From: an uncultured bacterium
GTDB taxonomy: Bacteria; Bacillota; Clostridia; Lachnospirales; Lachnospiraceae
DNA length: 64,000 nucleotides
NCBI GenBank assembly: GCA_947647735.1
Contig: CANSLJ010000013.1
Location: 1 to 64,000, forward strand
Direction of reading: 5' to 3'
Part shown: piece after piece, positions 55,201-63,012 of the stretch
Layout: the number at the start of each line of letters is the position of its first letter
Position numbering within the stretch: position 1 is the stretch's first letter
The notes under the pieces: model-generated
Told to the model about the DNA's origin: nothing
Database searches by the model: none
Seen by the model: the letters and a program-made list of their open reading frames with translations, nothing else
Program-made: the position numbers and the translations under genes

Positions 55201-55301
55201 CCATATTAAAAAAGGGTGTGACAAAACGGCAGCTCTCAGATCGGCTTCATGAGGTATTTCAGGATAATGGGGTGGATGTCTGGGAGAGTGAGTTTGTGTA
55301 A
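52251..55301 (+). CDS. fkp: Bifunctional fucokinase / L-fucose-1-phosphate guanylyltransferase (Fkp type)
   Basis: 1016 residues from ATG 52251, preceded by GGAGAG. The N-terminal pyrophosphorylase half has LSDPDGKRVGSGGATLNVLK (about 66-85), DSKRVPQYSVCGKLFSPVPR and MLVMSGDVLLLF. The C-terminal GHMP kinase half has the ATP loop VPKGSGLGTSSILSGACVKA (about 785-804), VNWGGGWTDTPPYCNENGGV, and AGAGGGGFLQAI. In Bacteroides Fkp makes GDP-fucose from exogenous L-fucose for surface glycans. Here the same reaction would feed the surface locus. No fucosyltransferase is recognised in the window. A related heptose-type substrate is possible. Confidence 0.85.
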   Translation: MNVSYSKIKPLFLQQSYIDAWEDYRRALRKRSFPCWDVIVLTASNEDQAAAYRKEIEYRLQNSLLPGKTKYVVLSDPDGKRVGSGGATLNVLKYLAEAEGGRDAFRKKILVIHSGGDSKRVPQYSVCGKLFSPVPRELPNGRASTLFDEFMVATAGIPARMQSGMLVMSGDVLLLFNVLQIDLQYQGAAAISIKEPVSIGKEHGVFLNDGRGMVKRFLHKQSEEQLQALGAVNEQGMVDLDTGAVMLDTELLLALFSLIAVKDKVEDKKFETFVNERARISFYGDFLYPLAKDATLEEYYLEAPEGSFCEELESCRRKIWEVLHTFQMKVICLSPAEFIHFGTTRELLKLVTREVENYEFLNWKKQVCTNRIEQRHYAAHNSLISKKADIGEGCYIEDCDIGSQVCVGEDSVLSGLCLEKGQIPSEVVLHALRLKDGRYTVRIYGIEDNPKGTLEQNTTFIYGRLRDMLSYYGILPEQIWGGQEPYLWFAKLYPVCDSMEEAVQASLQLVKISEQKEPSPAVANWLSMERISLYESFVQADVRAILPWKTRLEDLVLAARFIEKLEQGVSYDEALQVFGQVGIDQEKFDLLMEKAGGSELLLKMRIYYAISRYMREGNIVFAGDTSYDVLERLCFDCLGKAVYDNSRKYIQDNKNYRLQKEHVAVQLPVRVNWGGGWTDTPPYCNENGGVVLNAALKLNGILPIQVEVRRLETLQVEFASEDIGVKGVCKTVEEIRDCHNPFDFFALHKAALISCGIVPLAGTETLQEILRRLGGGIYLSTKVVGVPKGSGLGTSSILSGACVKALHEFLGLSCSDGALYDIVLCMEQMMSTGGGWQDQVGGLTNGIKYITTKSGIDQKIQVEQVVVPEKAKKELQERFVLIYTGQRRLARNLLREVVGNYIGGRKESVDALSAMKVTAVRMRWALEEGNIDELARLFNEHWALSKQLDMGATNTCIDQIFLSCEDLIDGRFIAGAGGGGFLQAILKKGVTKRQLSDRLHEVFQDNGVDVWESEFV

Positions 55302-55307
55302 GAAAAC

Positions 55308-56945
55308 ATGGAAAAAGAGAAAACAGGCGTGGAAAGAATGAAGCAGATAATTTGTATGAATAAAGAGAAGAGGGGCGTGGCCGGAGCTGCGCTCTTTCTT
55401 GCGCTTGTGCCGGGAATTTGTGCTTTTTTGTACTGTTTTCTGAGAGGACAAAGCTTTTCACAGATCTATTTACCGGCTTCACCCTGGAATGATGAGCTGT
55501 TTTACTATAAGCTGACGGAAAATGTACTTGCCTGTGGTTATCCGCAGGGATATTTTGGGTTTAATGAGAGCCATGGTCTGTATCTTTCCTTTGCGGCGTG
55601 GAGTCCAGTGCTTTTATTGTTCTGGGTAATATGGGGGTTTTTCTTTGGGTGGAATTTGTTGTCTCCGATGGTCTGCAATTTAGTTCTGTTGTCAATAGCT
55701 ATGTTGTTTTTTGGCATTCTTGTAAAGCCGGATAAAAGACAGAGCGTACTGATCGGTGTTTTGTACGGGACATTTTTGCCGGTGACAAGATTTGCACTTT
55801 CCTGTATTCCGGAGGCAGAATTGTTTGCGCTGTTTATTTTATTCTTGGGATTAGCGATAAGCTGTCAGAGAGTATATAAGGACTGGATGGTCGGTGTGAT
55901 GTTTGGGCTTGTGATGCTGATGACATGGATGCGTCCATATTTAATCTTGCTGTTTTTGACGCCAGCGGTATTATTGTTTCGGCGGAAGGGAAGGAGATCG
56001 CTTATTCTGACAGGTGGGATATCGGCAGTTACGGTGGTTGTTTACATTGCAATCAATCACTTTTTTAGTGCACCTTACCTGACGGATCTTTTTTATACGG
56101 AGTGGATCACAGTATATTTTGAGCAGGGTGTTTTTGCGGGATTACGCTATACAATCTGGAAGTTATGCACTTCTTTAGCTTCTGTGGCAAAGATGATGTG
56201 GGAAAATCTGACAGTGAAGAATGGGCTGATTTCAGCGGCGGGATTATATTATTTCATTTTTCTGATTTTATTTGCTATTCTATTTGTGAAAATGATCTAT
56301 AGATTTTTGAGTAAAAAGTGGGAAGGCTTTTTATTGGAAGGGCAGATGATTCTTTGCATGGCTGGCTTTTTCGTGGCGGATCTTTTGATGTATCGGCTGC
56401 AGGAGGGGGGACGGCATACGCTGGTTTATATTGTCGGGTGCCTGTTTTTCCTGCCCCTTGTAAATGGAATGTTCGATGTATTCAAAATTTTTAAGGGAAA
56501 AAAAATGCCGATATTATTGTCGGGCGGGATGATAGTAATGTTTTTTGTTCTCTTTATATGTCGTGGAAATATTCCGTATGAGTTTGCAGTGCCTTTTGGA
56601 AGCGGAGAGTACAGAGAAGATCTGGCGAATATGGAAGAACAGCTCTTGGAAAATATGGAACTTTCAAAGGAGGCTCCAACATATGACAATACTGTCATAT
56701 GGGCTGCGTGGGACAGCGTAAACGGAGAAACAAGGACAGTAGATTTCGGGGCATATTATGCGGTGCCTAAGGGATTCGGGATTAATCTCTGTGATGGCGG
56801 CTATATGGATGTGAATTTGGAAAAACTGCAGAGCAGATATATTGGCGTTATCCCGGGCGGCGATTTTGAGAAGCGCTGTCAGGAGGCAGGGGGACAGATA
56901 GCTGGCAGCTGCAGCAGGCTTGTTATTTATGATATGCGTCCTTAA
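55308..56945 (+). CDS. GT-C-like membrane glycosyltransferase (copy A)
   Basis: 545 residues with about eleven membrane segments. The first extracellular loop SPWNDELFYYKLTENVLACG carries the acidic ND(E) motif typical of GT-C catalysts. It is followed by GYPQGYFGFNESHG and SFAAWSPVLLLFWVIWGFFF. The C-terminal 90 residues form a soluble domain (GSGEYREDLANMEEQLLENM and VIWAAWDSVNGETRTVDFGA). It is a paralogue of the gene at 58011. ATG 55338 is an alternative start with GGCGTGGAAAG before it. It probably takes a sugar from a polyprenyl-phosphate donor made by the GtrB-like enzyme between the two. Confidence 0.7.
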   Translation: MEKEKTGVERMKQIICMNKEKRGVAGAALFLALVPGICAFLYCFLRGQSFSQIYLPASPWNDELFYYKLTENVLACGYPQGYFGFNESHGLYLSFAAWSPVLLLFWVIWGFFFGWNLLSPMVCNLVLLSIAMLFFGILVKPDKRQSVLIGVLYGTFLPVTRFALSCIPEAELFALFILFLGLAISCQRVYKDWMVGVMFGLVMLMTWMRPYLILLFLTPAVLLFRRKGRRSLILTGGISAVTVVVYIAINHFFSAPYLTDLFYTEWITVYFEQGVFAGLRYTIWKLCTSLASVAKMMWENLTVKNGLISAAGLYYFIFLILFAILFVKMIYRFLSKKWEGFLLEGQMILCMAGFFVADLLMYRLQEGGRHTLVYIVGCLFFLPLVNGMFDVFKIFKGKKMPILLSGGMIVMFFVLFICRGNIPYEFAVPFGSGEYREDLANMEEQLLENMELSKEAPTYDNTVIWAAWDSVNGETRTVDFGAYYAVPKGFGINLCDGGYMDVNLEKLQSRYIGVIPGGDFEKRCQEAGGQIAGSCSRLVIYDMRP

Positions 56946-57007
56946 GTTTATGACAAAATAGATTACATGATTTTTGTTACGTTTATCCGGGTGTATGCTT
57001 CATACAC

Positions 57008-57036
57008 TTGCAAGAAATCGGGAAAAGCCTTATACT
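57008..57036 (+). promoter_or_regulatory. Sigma-A promoter for the GtrB-like gene
   Basis: TTGCAA (57008-57013), a 17-base spacer, then TATACT (57031-57036), in the 129-base gap before 57075. Confidence 0.7.
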
Positions 57037-57074
57037 GGAAAATAACCTGACGTCCATAATATTGGAGGAACCCC

Positions 57075-58004
57075 ATGAAGTTATTGAGTGTGATCGTGCC
57101 CTGTTACAACGAGGAAGAGACAGTCGTTGATTTTTATACAGAATTTATAAAAAACAAATCCTTTTTCATGGAGAAAGAACTGGATTATGAGATCATCTAT
57201 GTAGATGACGGTTCTAAAGACAGAACTGTGGAAGAAATCAAAAAACTCCATAAAATGGACGAGCGTGTACACATGGTTTCCTTTTCGCGGAACTTTGGGA
57301 AAGAGGCCGCTATGTATGCTGGTTTTGAGCATGCAAGCGGAGATTACGTGGTGACGATGGATGTAGACCTGCAGGATCCACCCTCTTTATTGCCAGAGAT
57401 GTTTTCCTTTTTGGAGGAAGGTTATGATTCTGTGGCTACAAGGCGGGTGAGCAGAAAAGGAGAGCCGCCAATACGTTCCTTTTTTGCAAGAATGTTTTAT
57501 CGTCTGATGAAGAAAATATCCAAAACGGAAATAGTGGATGGGGCGAGAGATTATCGTTTGATGACGAGGCAGATGGTAGATGCGATTTTATCTGTAAAAG
57601 AGTACAATCGTTTTACGAAAGGTATTTACGGCTGGGTAGGTTTTCGGACAAAATGGATTGAATTTGAGAATGTGGAACGTCAGAAAGGGGAGACTAAGTG
57701 GTCTTTCTGGAAGTTATTTGCGTATTCTCTGGAGGGGATTATGGCATTCTCTACTGCGCCGCTTGCGTTTGCTTCTATTTTGGGTATTTTGTTCTGTGTA
57801 TTAGCGTTTTTGATGATTTTGGTGATTATTGTAAAAACATTGGTCTTTGGAGATCCGACTTCAGGCTGGCCTTCCATGATCTGTATTTTGTGCCTGATCA
57901 GCGGCGTGCAGCTTTTCTGTATGGGCATTATTGGACAGTATCTTTCCAAGGCTTACATGGAAGTGAAGGGGAGGCCAATTTATATTTGCAAAGAAGAACT
58001 TTAA
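57075..58004 (+). CDS. GtrB-like polyprenyl-phosphate glycosyltransferase (GT2)
   Basis: 309 residues. The GT2 domain starts LSVIVPCYNEEETVVDFY and has the DDG donor site (IIYVDDGSKDRTVEEI) and the DxD motif MDVDLQDPPSLLP. Two C-terminal membrane segments follow (LAFASILGILFCVLAFLMIL and CLISGVQLFCMGIIGQYLSK). Such enzymes load a sugar on undecaprenyl phosphate for use outside by a GT-C partner. It sits between two GT-C-like paralogues, 6 bases before the second, and has its own promoter at 57008. Confidence 0.92.
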   Translation: MKLLSVIVPCYNEEETVVDFYTEFIKNKSFFMEKELDYEIIYVDDGSKDRTVEEIKKLHKMDERVHMVSFSRNFGKEAAMYAGFEHASGDYVVTMDVDLQDPPSLLPEMFSFLEEGYDSVATRRVSRKGEPPIRSFFARMFYRLMKKISKTEIVDGARDYRLMTRQMVDAILSVKEYNRFTKGIYGWVGFRTKWIEFENVERQKGETKWSFWKLFAYSLEGIMAFSTAPLAFASILGILFCVLAFLMILVIIVKTLVFGDPTSGWPSMICILCLISGVQLFCMGIIGQYLSKAYMEVKGRPIYICKEEL

Positions 58005-58010
58005 CAGTTT

Positions 58011-59657
58011 ATGGATGAACATTCTATGAAGAAAAAATTATCATTTATTTTTCCTGCCATCTTTATCTTACTTCCGGTATTGCTTTTTGGTGTGATAACT
58101 CTGGTACAATGCGGAAGAAGCGGAGATGGCTTATTTTTGCCTATGCCGATGTGGAATGATGAGGCGGCCTATTATGAATTGATAAAGACATGGCTGGCAA
58201 CAGGGATGCCGAAAGGATACTGGGGATTTGAGGGAGGCCATGCTATTTGGGGAACAGGCGGCGCCTGGAGCCCGGCTATTTTGTTTCCCTATGCGGTTTG
58301 GGGGGAGATGTTTGGTTGGGGTTATAGTTCGGTGGCGGTTGCCAATGTTGCCTTTTTGTGCATTGCAAATGCGCTGGTGTTGCTTTTATGTAAACCGGAT
58401 CAAAAGGGAATGTGGTATCTTATTTTGCTGGAGGTGTTTTCCGGGCATGTTTTATTATACTTGAATACGATTATGTCAGAAATATTGCGGTATGCGTTGG
58501 CGATGGTGCTTGCGGCGATGCTTTACAGGTTGTTGTTCATGGAAGAGACGAAGAAAGATTGGATTTTTCGATATGCTGTCGTTCCCATTTATATTATTGT
58601 TGTGACACAGATTTATATTTTTTTTGCATTTGCAGTACCAGTTTATATATTTGCTGTGCTGAAAAAGAAAAAATGGTATGTTAAGGCTATGGTCTCTTTT
58701 CTTGCTATGGCGATAGAGGCTGGAGGCAGTTATTATCTATTACATTTGATCTCCAGTAATTACAATATTTATAAAGCAGAGATTTTGCTGGAGGCATTGA
58801 AGAACAAAGATGTTTTTGGGGCGGTCAGAACGTTTTTATGGATGGTAAAGGTGGGACTGATAGATCTGTGGAACTGTTTTTTATCTTACGCAGGATATGG
58901 TATGTTTCGGTGGTTTGTAACACTGCTGGCAGTGATGGGATGTCTGCCGTTGCTTATGCTGTGTAAAGATGGCATTAAGTATTTGAGAAATAAGGAGAAC
59001 GATAAACAGACAATATTCTGGAATCATGACAGGCAAGTGTTCCTGGCGATACCTTATAGTGTTGGATTATTTGTGTTTATGTATATTACGGTATACTCTC
59101 TGGAAGCTTTTACTTTTTACCGGGGGGTCGGGATTGTGATTTTATTTTCTCTGGTGCTGGCTTTGGGGATGGAAAAGAGAAGGCGGAGTTATCTGCTTTT
59201 GGGCTTGTATGCAGTTGGAGTTATCTTTGTGCCGAAAAACCAGAAAGATTTCAATGGGGAGAGGTATGTCAGCGCAGAGACAAGGGAAGAGTGGGAGGAA
59301 TTGGGAGAAGAACTGGAAAAGGCAATACCAATATTGAAGGAAGGGGACGAGGTAAAAGCGTCAGAAAAAGAAGGTATCCGTTGGGCAAATACTGCCGTTT
59401 TATACAGTATGGAGCCAAAGCTGATCTGTGCTATGCCGGCGGGGCTGGGCGTGAACTTTGCCATGTACTCGAATGAGATTGTGGAAGAAGCAGGTTATCT
59501 GATTTTTTCTCTGGAGGATAAAGAAAATCTACGGCCAGATTGGTTGGAGCAGTCTCACCAGGAACTTTATGATAAGTATGGTGAGATCTTGGAGAGTGAT
59601 TATTTTATTCAGTATATGGATAATGAGTATATCGTGTATAGAAAGAGGAGCTATTAA
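58011..59657 (+). CDS. GT-C-like membrane glycosyltransferase (copy B)
   Basis: 548 residues, same plan as the protein at 55308. The loop PMWNDEAAYYELIKTWLATG, then MPKGYWGFEGGHAIWGTGG and AWSPAILFPYAVWGEMFGWG, aligns with copy A. It has about eleven membrane segments and a soluble C-terminal end (EWEELGEELEKAIPILKEGD and MYSNEIVEEAGYLIFSLEDK). The ribosome site is weak (ATG 58011, or ATG 58026), but the gene follows the GtrB-like stop by 6 bases. The pair probably uses the same lipid-linked sugar for different acceptors. Confidence 0.7.
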   Translation: MDEHSMKKKLSFIFPAIFILLPVLLFGVITLVQCGRSGDGLFLPMPMWNDEAAYYELIKTWLATGMPKGYWGFEGGHAIWGTGGAWSPAILFPYAVWGEMFGWGYSSVAVANVAFLCIANALVLLLCKPDQKGMWYLILLEVFSGHVLLYLNTIMSEILRYALAMVLAAMLYRLLFMEETKKDWIFRYAVVPIYIIVVTQIYIFFAFAVPVYIFAVLKKKKWYVKAMVSFLAMAIEAGGSYYLLHLISSNYNIYKAEILLEALKNKDVFGAVRTFLWMVKVGLIDLWNCFLSYAGYGMFRWFVTLLAVMGCLPLLMLCKDGIKYLRNKENDKQTIFWNHDRQVFLAIPYSVGLFVFMYITVYSLEAFTFYRGVGIVILFSLVLALGMEKRRRSYLLLGLYAVGVIFVPKNQKDFNGERYVSAETREEWEELGEELEKAIPILKEGDEVKASEKEGIRWANTAVLYSMEPKLICAMPAGLGVNFAMYSNEIVEEAGYLIFSLEDKENLRPDWLEQSHQELYDKYGEILESDYFIQYMDNEYIVYRKRSY

Positions 59658-59696
59658 TTCTAGTATATGCGCATCTATTATTTATCACGATGTAAG

Positions 59697-61346
59697 CTAT
59701 AGACCTAAAAAATAGGTATCCAAAAAGGCCATACGTTCCCTGACAAACTGTGTAGTCTCTGTCAGGTCAGTAGAATTTCCACTGTCAGGACAGATGGCGG
59801 TATCTCTGGCAAGGGCTCCGCTCTCTACTAAAAGATTCATGTTCTCTTCCATAATGGAAATAATATGGTCATCGGATAAGATACCCGCTCTGTAGTTTAG
59901 GTATCGCGCAACCAGAAGGTCATGAGCACCATTGATGTTTTCGTCAAAAAGTTGCTGAATACAAGATTCTGCATAAATAATGGTAGGATCGTTATTGAAT
60001 TCAACATAAAGTTTTTCTGGTTCTTGAGCCCAGACTTCACCGAAGGTATAGTTTAAGTCCCAGGGCAGAATGTAGGTAATATATCTGCCATCAGGCTGAC
60101 GACGGGACACCATATATGTGTTCTTGGATTGATTGTCGGCAGCGGAGGTGGCCTGTATGAAAATATAGAAATCAGCAATATTTCTTAAGTCTAACAGACT
60201 GGCATAGGCATAAGCATTGGGTGTCCAGTAGGCATAGGTCAGGTATTCCTGCAAAGGCATCCAACCGGCAAGGGTTTTTTCGGGTTCCTTGGGGTAACGC
60301 AGCCGCACAGGGTATGCCACCGTAAAATTATTATCAAGAGAGTACTGGAAACTGCTGGGGGAGGGATTCCCGAATTCAACAAGTTTGTAAAGGGAGTCTC
60401 CATCCTTTAGGTGGAGAGTATCTTCGTCGATGGGGGAAAGGACACCACATAATCCATTATATCTGCCGTCCAAAATAACCTCACAGTAGGTCATTTCGGC
60501 ACTGTATTCCATAAAATCAGCTTCGGATGCTTTTGCGATTTCATTCCAGAGCGTGAGGGATGTTATATCCCTGATCTTGCTGCTATCGTTAAACATGGTG
60601 ATCAGTTTCCATTTTGCGTTTACCCCTATGTCAAAAAGATATTGTTCGTTTTTAGTACCATCGGCTTCTAATAGTTTGATGGAATAGTTTTTCTTTCTGC
60701 CATAGGAGGTAGAGCTGGCACCACGCTCATGAAAAGTAACCGGACTAAATACAGTCTGGTATTTTTTTGTTTTCGGATTTGCGTTGAAGATGACAATAGC
60801 GCCATAATATCTTGTCTGGGATTCAAAATAATATCCGTCGGGTTCCAGATCAGGATCGTAAATGGGCTCTTCGGCGTAGGCGGAAGTCATACTGATCAAA
60901 GGAAGCCCTGTGATAACAAGAGACAAAGGCTGAGAGGCATCTCCAATTCTGGCACAAAGCGTAAAAGTATGTCCGCTGCTGATAGCGGTAGATTTATCGA
61001 AAAGAAGCGGATCTTCCAAAAAATAAAGTTCCCCTTCGGGGGTGCTGAGAGAAAGCGCGCCTTGCCAGTCATCGATGTTCATATTCTGGGATAGATAATA
61101 GGTTTGAGTGTCTCCAACATAGGGGAGTGGGTAACCGTTAAAAAGTAGGGTAATACCCTGTGACTGAAACAGATCAGCTTTTGGAGGAGCAGAGATGAAT
61201 AATGCTTCAGCCTCCTGGGAGGATATAATGTCTGTGGATAGAATTTTTTTTGATTCAATATAATGGAAATAAAACAAGACAATCAAAAAAACGATTGTCA
61301 ACGGAAGGAAAAGATGCTTTGATAATAGTTTGGCTCGGTCAGACAT
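59697..61346 (-). CDS. CotH-family kinase-like protein with a membrane anchor
   Basis: 549 residues. One N-terminal membrane anchor (LFLPLTIVFLIVLFYFHYIE) is followed by an extracellular beta-rich part (about 45-165) and a CotH kinase fold. The substrate/ATP elements are FHERGASSTSYGRKKNYSIK, the MFNDSSKIRDITSLTLWNEI helix, CEVILDGRYNGLCGVLSPID, and ILPWDLNYTFGEVW with the metal Asp of the DWDL-type motif. CotH proteins phosphorylate spore-coat or secreted proteins. Outside the membrane it may modify a surface protein. It is read against the direction of the surrounding surface genes. Confidence 0.85.
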   Translation of the reverse strand: MSDRAKLLSKHLFLPLTIVFLIVLFYFHYIESKKILSTDIISSQEAEALFISAPPKADLFQSQGITLLFNGYPLPYVGDTQTYYLSQNMNIDDWQGALSLSTPEGELYFLEDPLLFDKSTAISSGHTFTLCARIGDASQPLSLVITGLPLISMTSAYAEEPIYDPDLEPDGYYFESQTRYYGAIVIFNANPKTKKYQTVFSPVTFHERGASSTSYGRKKNYSIKLLEADGTKNEQYLFDIGVNAKWKLITMFNDSSKIRDITSLTLWNEIAKASEADFMEYSAEMTYCEVILDGRYNGLCGVLSPIDEDTLHLKDGDSLYKLVEFGNPSPSSFQYSLDNNFTVAYPVRLRYPKEPEKTLAGWMPLQEYLTYAYWTPNAYAYASLLDLRNIADFYIFIQATSAADNQSKNTYMVSRRQPDGRYITYILPWDLNYTFGEVWAQEPEKLYVEFNNDPTIIYAESCIQQLFDENINGAHDLLVARYLNYRAGILSDDHIISIMEENMNLLVESGALARDTAICPDSGNSTDLTETTQFVRERMAFLDTYFLGL

Positions 61347-61404
61347 AAAAACTCCTGCACATGTATTGTGAAATAATTATAGTACATATGCATTTTTCTT
61401 AATG

Positions 61405-61444
61405 TATCCCGGGTACCGTCTATACTTATAGGTACTCCGGGATG
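61405..61444. repeat. Inverted repeat between the CotH-like and Spo0A-like genes
   Basis: TCCCGGGTACC and GGTACTCCGGGA form an imperfect stem around a 13-base AT-rich loop. Neither side is followed by a clear T run, so a terminator role for the minus-strand Spo0A-like gene is uncertain. Confidence 0.5.
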
Positions 61445-61458
61445 ATATTTGATTCAAT

Positions 61459-61836
61459 TTATAAATCTCTCAGATCAAGTCTTATTTTGTCAGCAATTCT
61501 TGCAATATATTCACTGTTGGTGGGGCGGCCCTTGCCTGTCCCTACAGAGTAGCCGAATAGTTCCTCGAAAGTATCGATATTACCTCTTGTCCAAGATACC
61601 TCAATAGCATTCCGGATGGCGCGTTCTACTTTCTGGTCGGTGGTTTTAAATCTTTTAGCGACTGTTGGATATAAGAGTTTGGTGACGCTGCTGACAGCCT
61701 CCATATCCTTCCCGGAGAGGATGATAGCCTCCCTTAAGTAATGATACCCTTTTAGGTGTGCTGGAATACCCATATCCAGCATGATTCTGGTAACATAGCG
61801 TTCCAGATCAACCTCATTCATGTTTGCGATATCCAT
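61459..61836 (-). CDS. Stand-alone Spo0A C-terminal DNA-binding domain protein
   Basis: 125 residues that match only the effector domain of Spo0A: MGIPAHLKGYHYLREAI, then VTKLLYPTVAKRFKTTDQKV, ERAIRNAIEVSWTRGNI and PTNSEYIARIADKIRL. The HTH and its scaffold helices are complete. The receiver domain and its phospho-Asp are absent and no other frame encodes one upstream. Without a receiver it would bind DNA constitutively or depend on concentration, perhaps at 0A-box-like sites. The upstream region contains TGTCGCG (61931-61937), one or two bases off the 0A box TGTCGAA. The target genes may be the surface locus, by position only. Confidence 0.9.
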   Translation of the reverse strand: MDIANMNEVDLERYVTRIMLDMGIPAHLKGYHYLREAIILSGKDMEAVSSVTKLLYPTVAKRFKTTDQKVERAIRNAIEVSWTRGNIDTFEELFGYSVGTGKGRPTNSEYIARIADKIRLDLRDL

Positions 61837-62106
61837 TATTCAAATTCCCCTTTCAAATTATGGCATATAGTTAATAGGTTCTGCATTTTCTGTAAGAAAA
61901 TGTTTTCTGTTAGCAATATATTATAATATTTGTCGCGATTTGAAAAGTGTTAGTTATCGCATTTTTTCATTTTGAAGGAGAAAAATGGGAATAATTTGGA
62001 ATATAAGGTGACGAATGAAAAGTTCTGTGGTAATATAATAGTGGTTTTTTCTGGGAAATTTTTGGGAATATATTAAAAAGTATATTTGGAAGAATGAGAG
62101 TCGAGG

Positions 62107-62907
62107 ATGATGTCTGCTTCTTTTGCTAAGGAAGATGGACTGGTGAGTATTATTGTGCCGGTTCATAATGCGGAAAATTTTATTATAGAGACGATAGACT
62201 GTGTCAGGGAGCAGTCTTATAAGGATTGGGAGCTTTTGTTGATTGAAGATGGCTCTACGGACCATACTATGGATGTGATGAGTACTTATCTGGAGGAACT
62301 TCAGGACGAGAGAGTTAAGCTTGTAAAAAGGGAGATAAGATCGCCGGAGGAGAAGAGCTTTGGGGCGGCGAGAGCACGGAATCTGGGACTTTCTCTTGCA
62401 CGAGGCCGATATATTGCTTATCTGGATGCGGATGACCGTTGGGCAGTGGACAAGTTGGAAAAGGAACTGGCCTTTTTACAGGAGAAGCAGGCCGGGTTTG
62501 TGTTTACCGGGTATGAGTTTGGAGATGAAAATGCCAATGGGACTGGAAAGGTGGTACAGGTTCCGGAGACTATAAGCTATAAGCAGGCGCTTGCCAATAC
62601 AACAATTTTTACATCTACGGTTATGCTGGATACAGAAAAGGTAGATAGAAGCTTGATGGAGATGCCTTATATTAAGAGTGAGGATACAGCCAGCTGGTGG
62701 CGGATATTGAAAGCCGGGGTTACGGCTTATGGGTTGGATGAGAATTTAGTGGTTTACAGGAGGGCAGGGAAGACCTTGTCTTCCAATAAACTGGAGGCGA
62801 TCAGGCGTATCTGGAATTTATATCGACAGGCTGCTGAGCTCTCAGTTTTTGCAAGTGTCTGTCATTTCATACCATGGGCGTATCGGGCGGTAAAGCGCAG
62901 GGTATAG
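62107..62907 (+). CDS. GT2 glycosyltransferase
   Basis: 266 residues. The GT-A fold has VSIIVPVHNAENFIIETIDC, the donor motif LLIEDGSTDHTM, ARARNLGLSLARGRYIAYLD and the DxD-type DADDRW. There is no membrane segment. The short C-terminus carries WNLYRQAAELSVFASVCHFI and ends KRRV, likely membrane-associated. It assembles a repeat-unit sugar on the lipid carrier. ATG 62107 and 62110 are equally possible starts. It is followed by the initiating sugar transferase. Confidence 0.9.
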   Translation: MMSASFAKEDGLVSIIVPVHNAENFIIETIDCVREQSYKDWELLLIEDGSTDHTMDVMSTYLEELQDERVKLVKREIRSPEEKSFGAARARNLGLSLARGRYIAYLDADDRWAVDKLEKELAFLQEKQAGFVFTGYEFGDENANGTGKVVQVPETISYKQALANTTIFTSTVMLDTEKVDRSLMEMPYIKSEDTASWWRILKAGVTAYGLDENLVVYRRAGKTLSSNKLEAIRRIWNLYRQAAELSVFASVCHFIPWAYRAVKRRV

Positions 62908-63012
62908 GAAAACTTTTCCTGAAAATAAAACATCTAAGATATATGGGTGATAGAATGACAAGTAGTGTTGTCTTAGTAAATATAGAGCGTATAGAATGTG
63001 AAGGAACATGTG

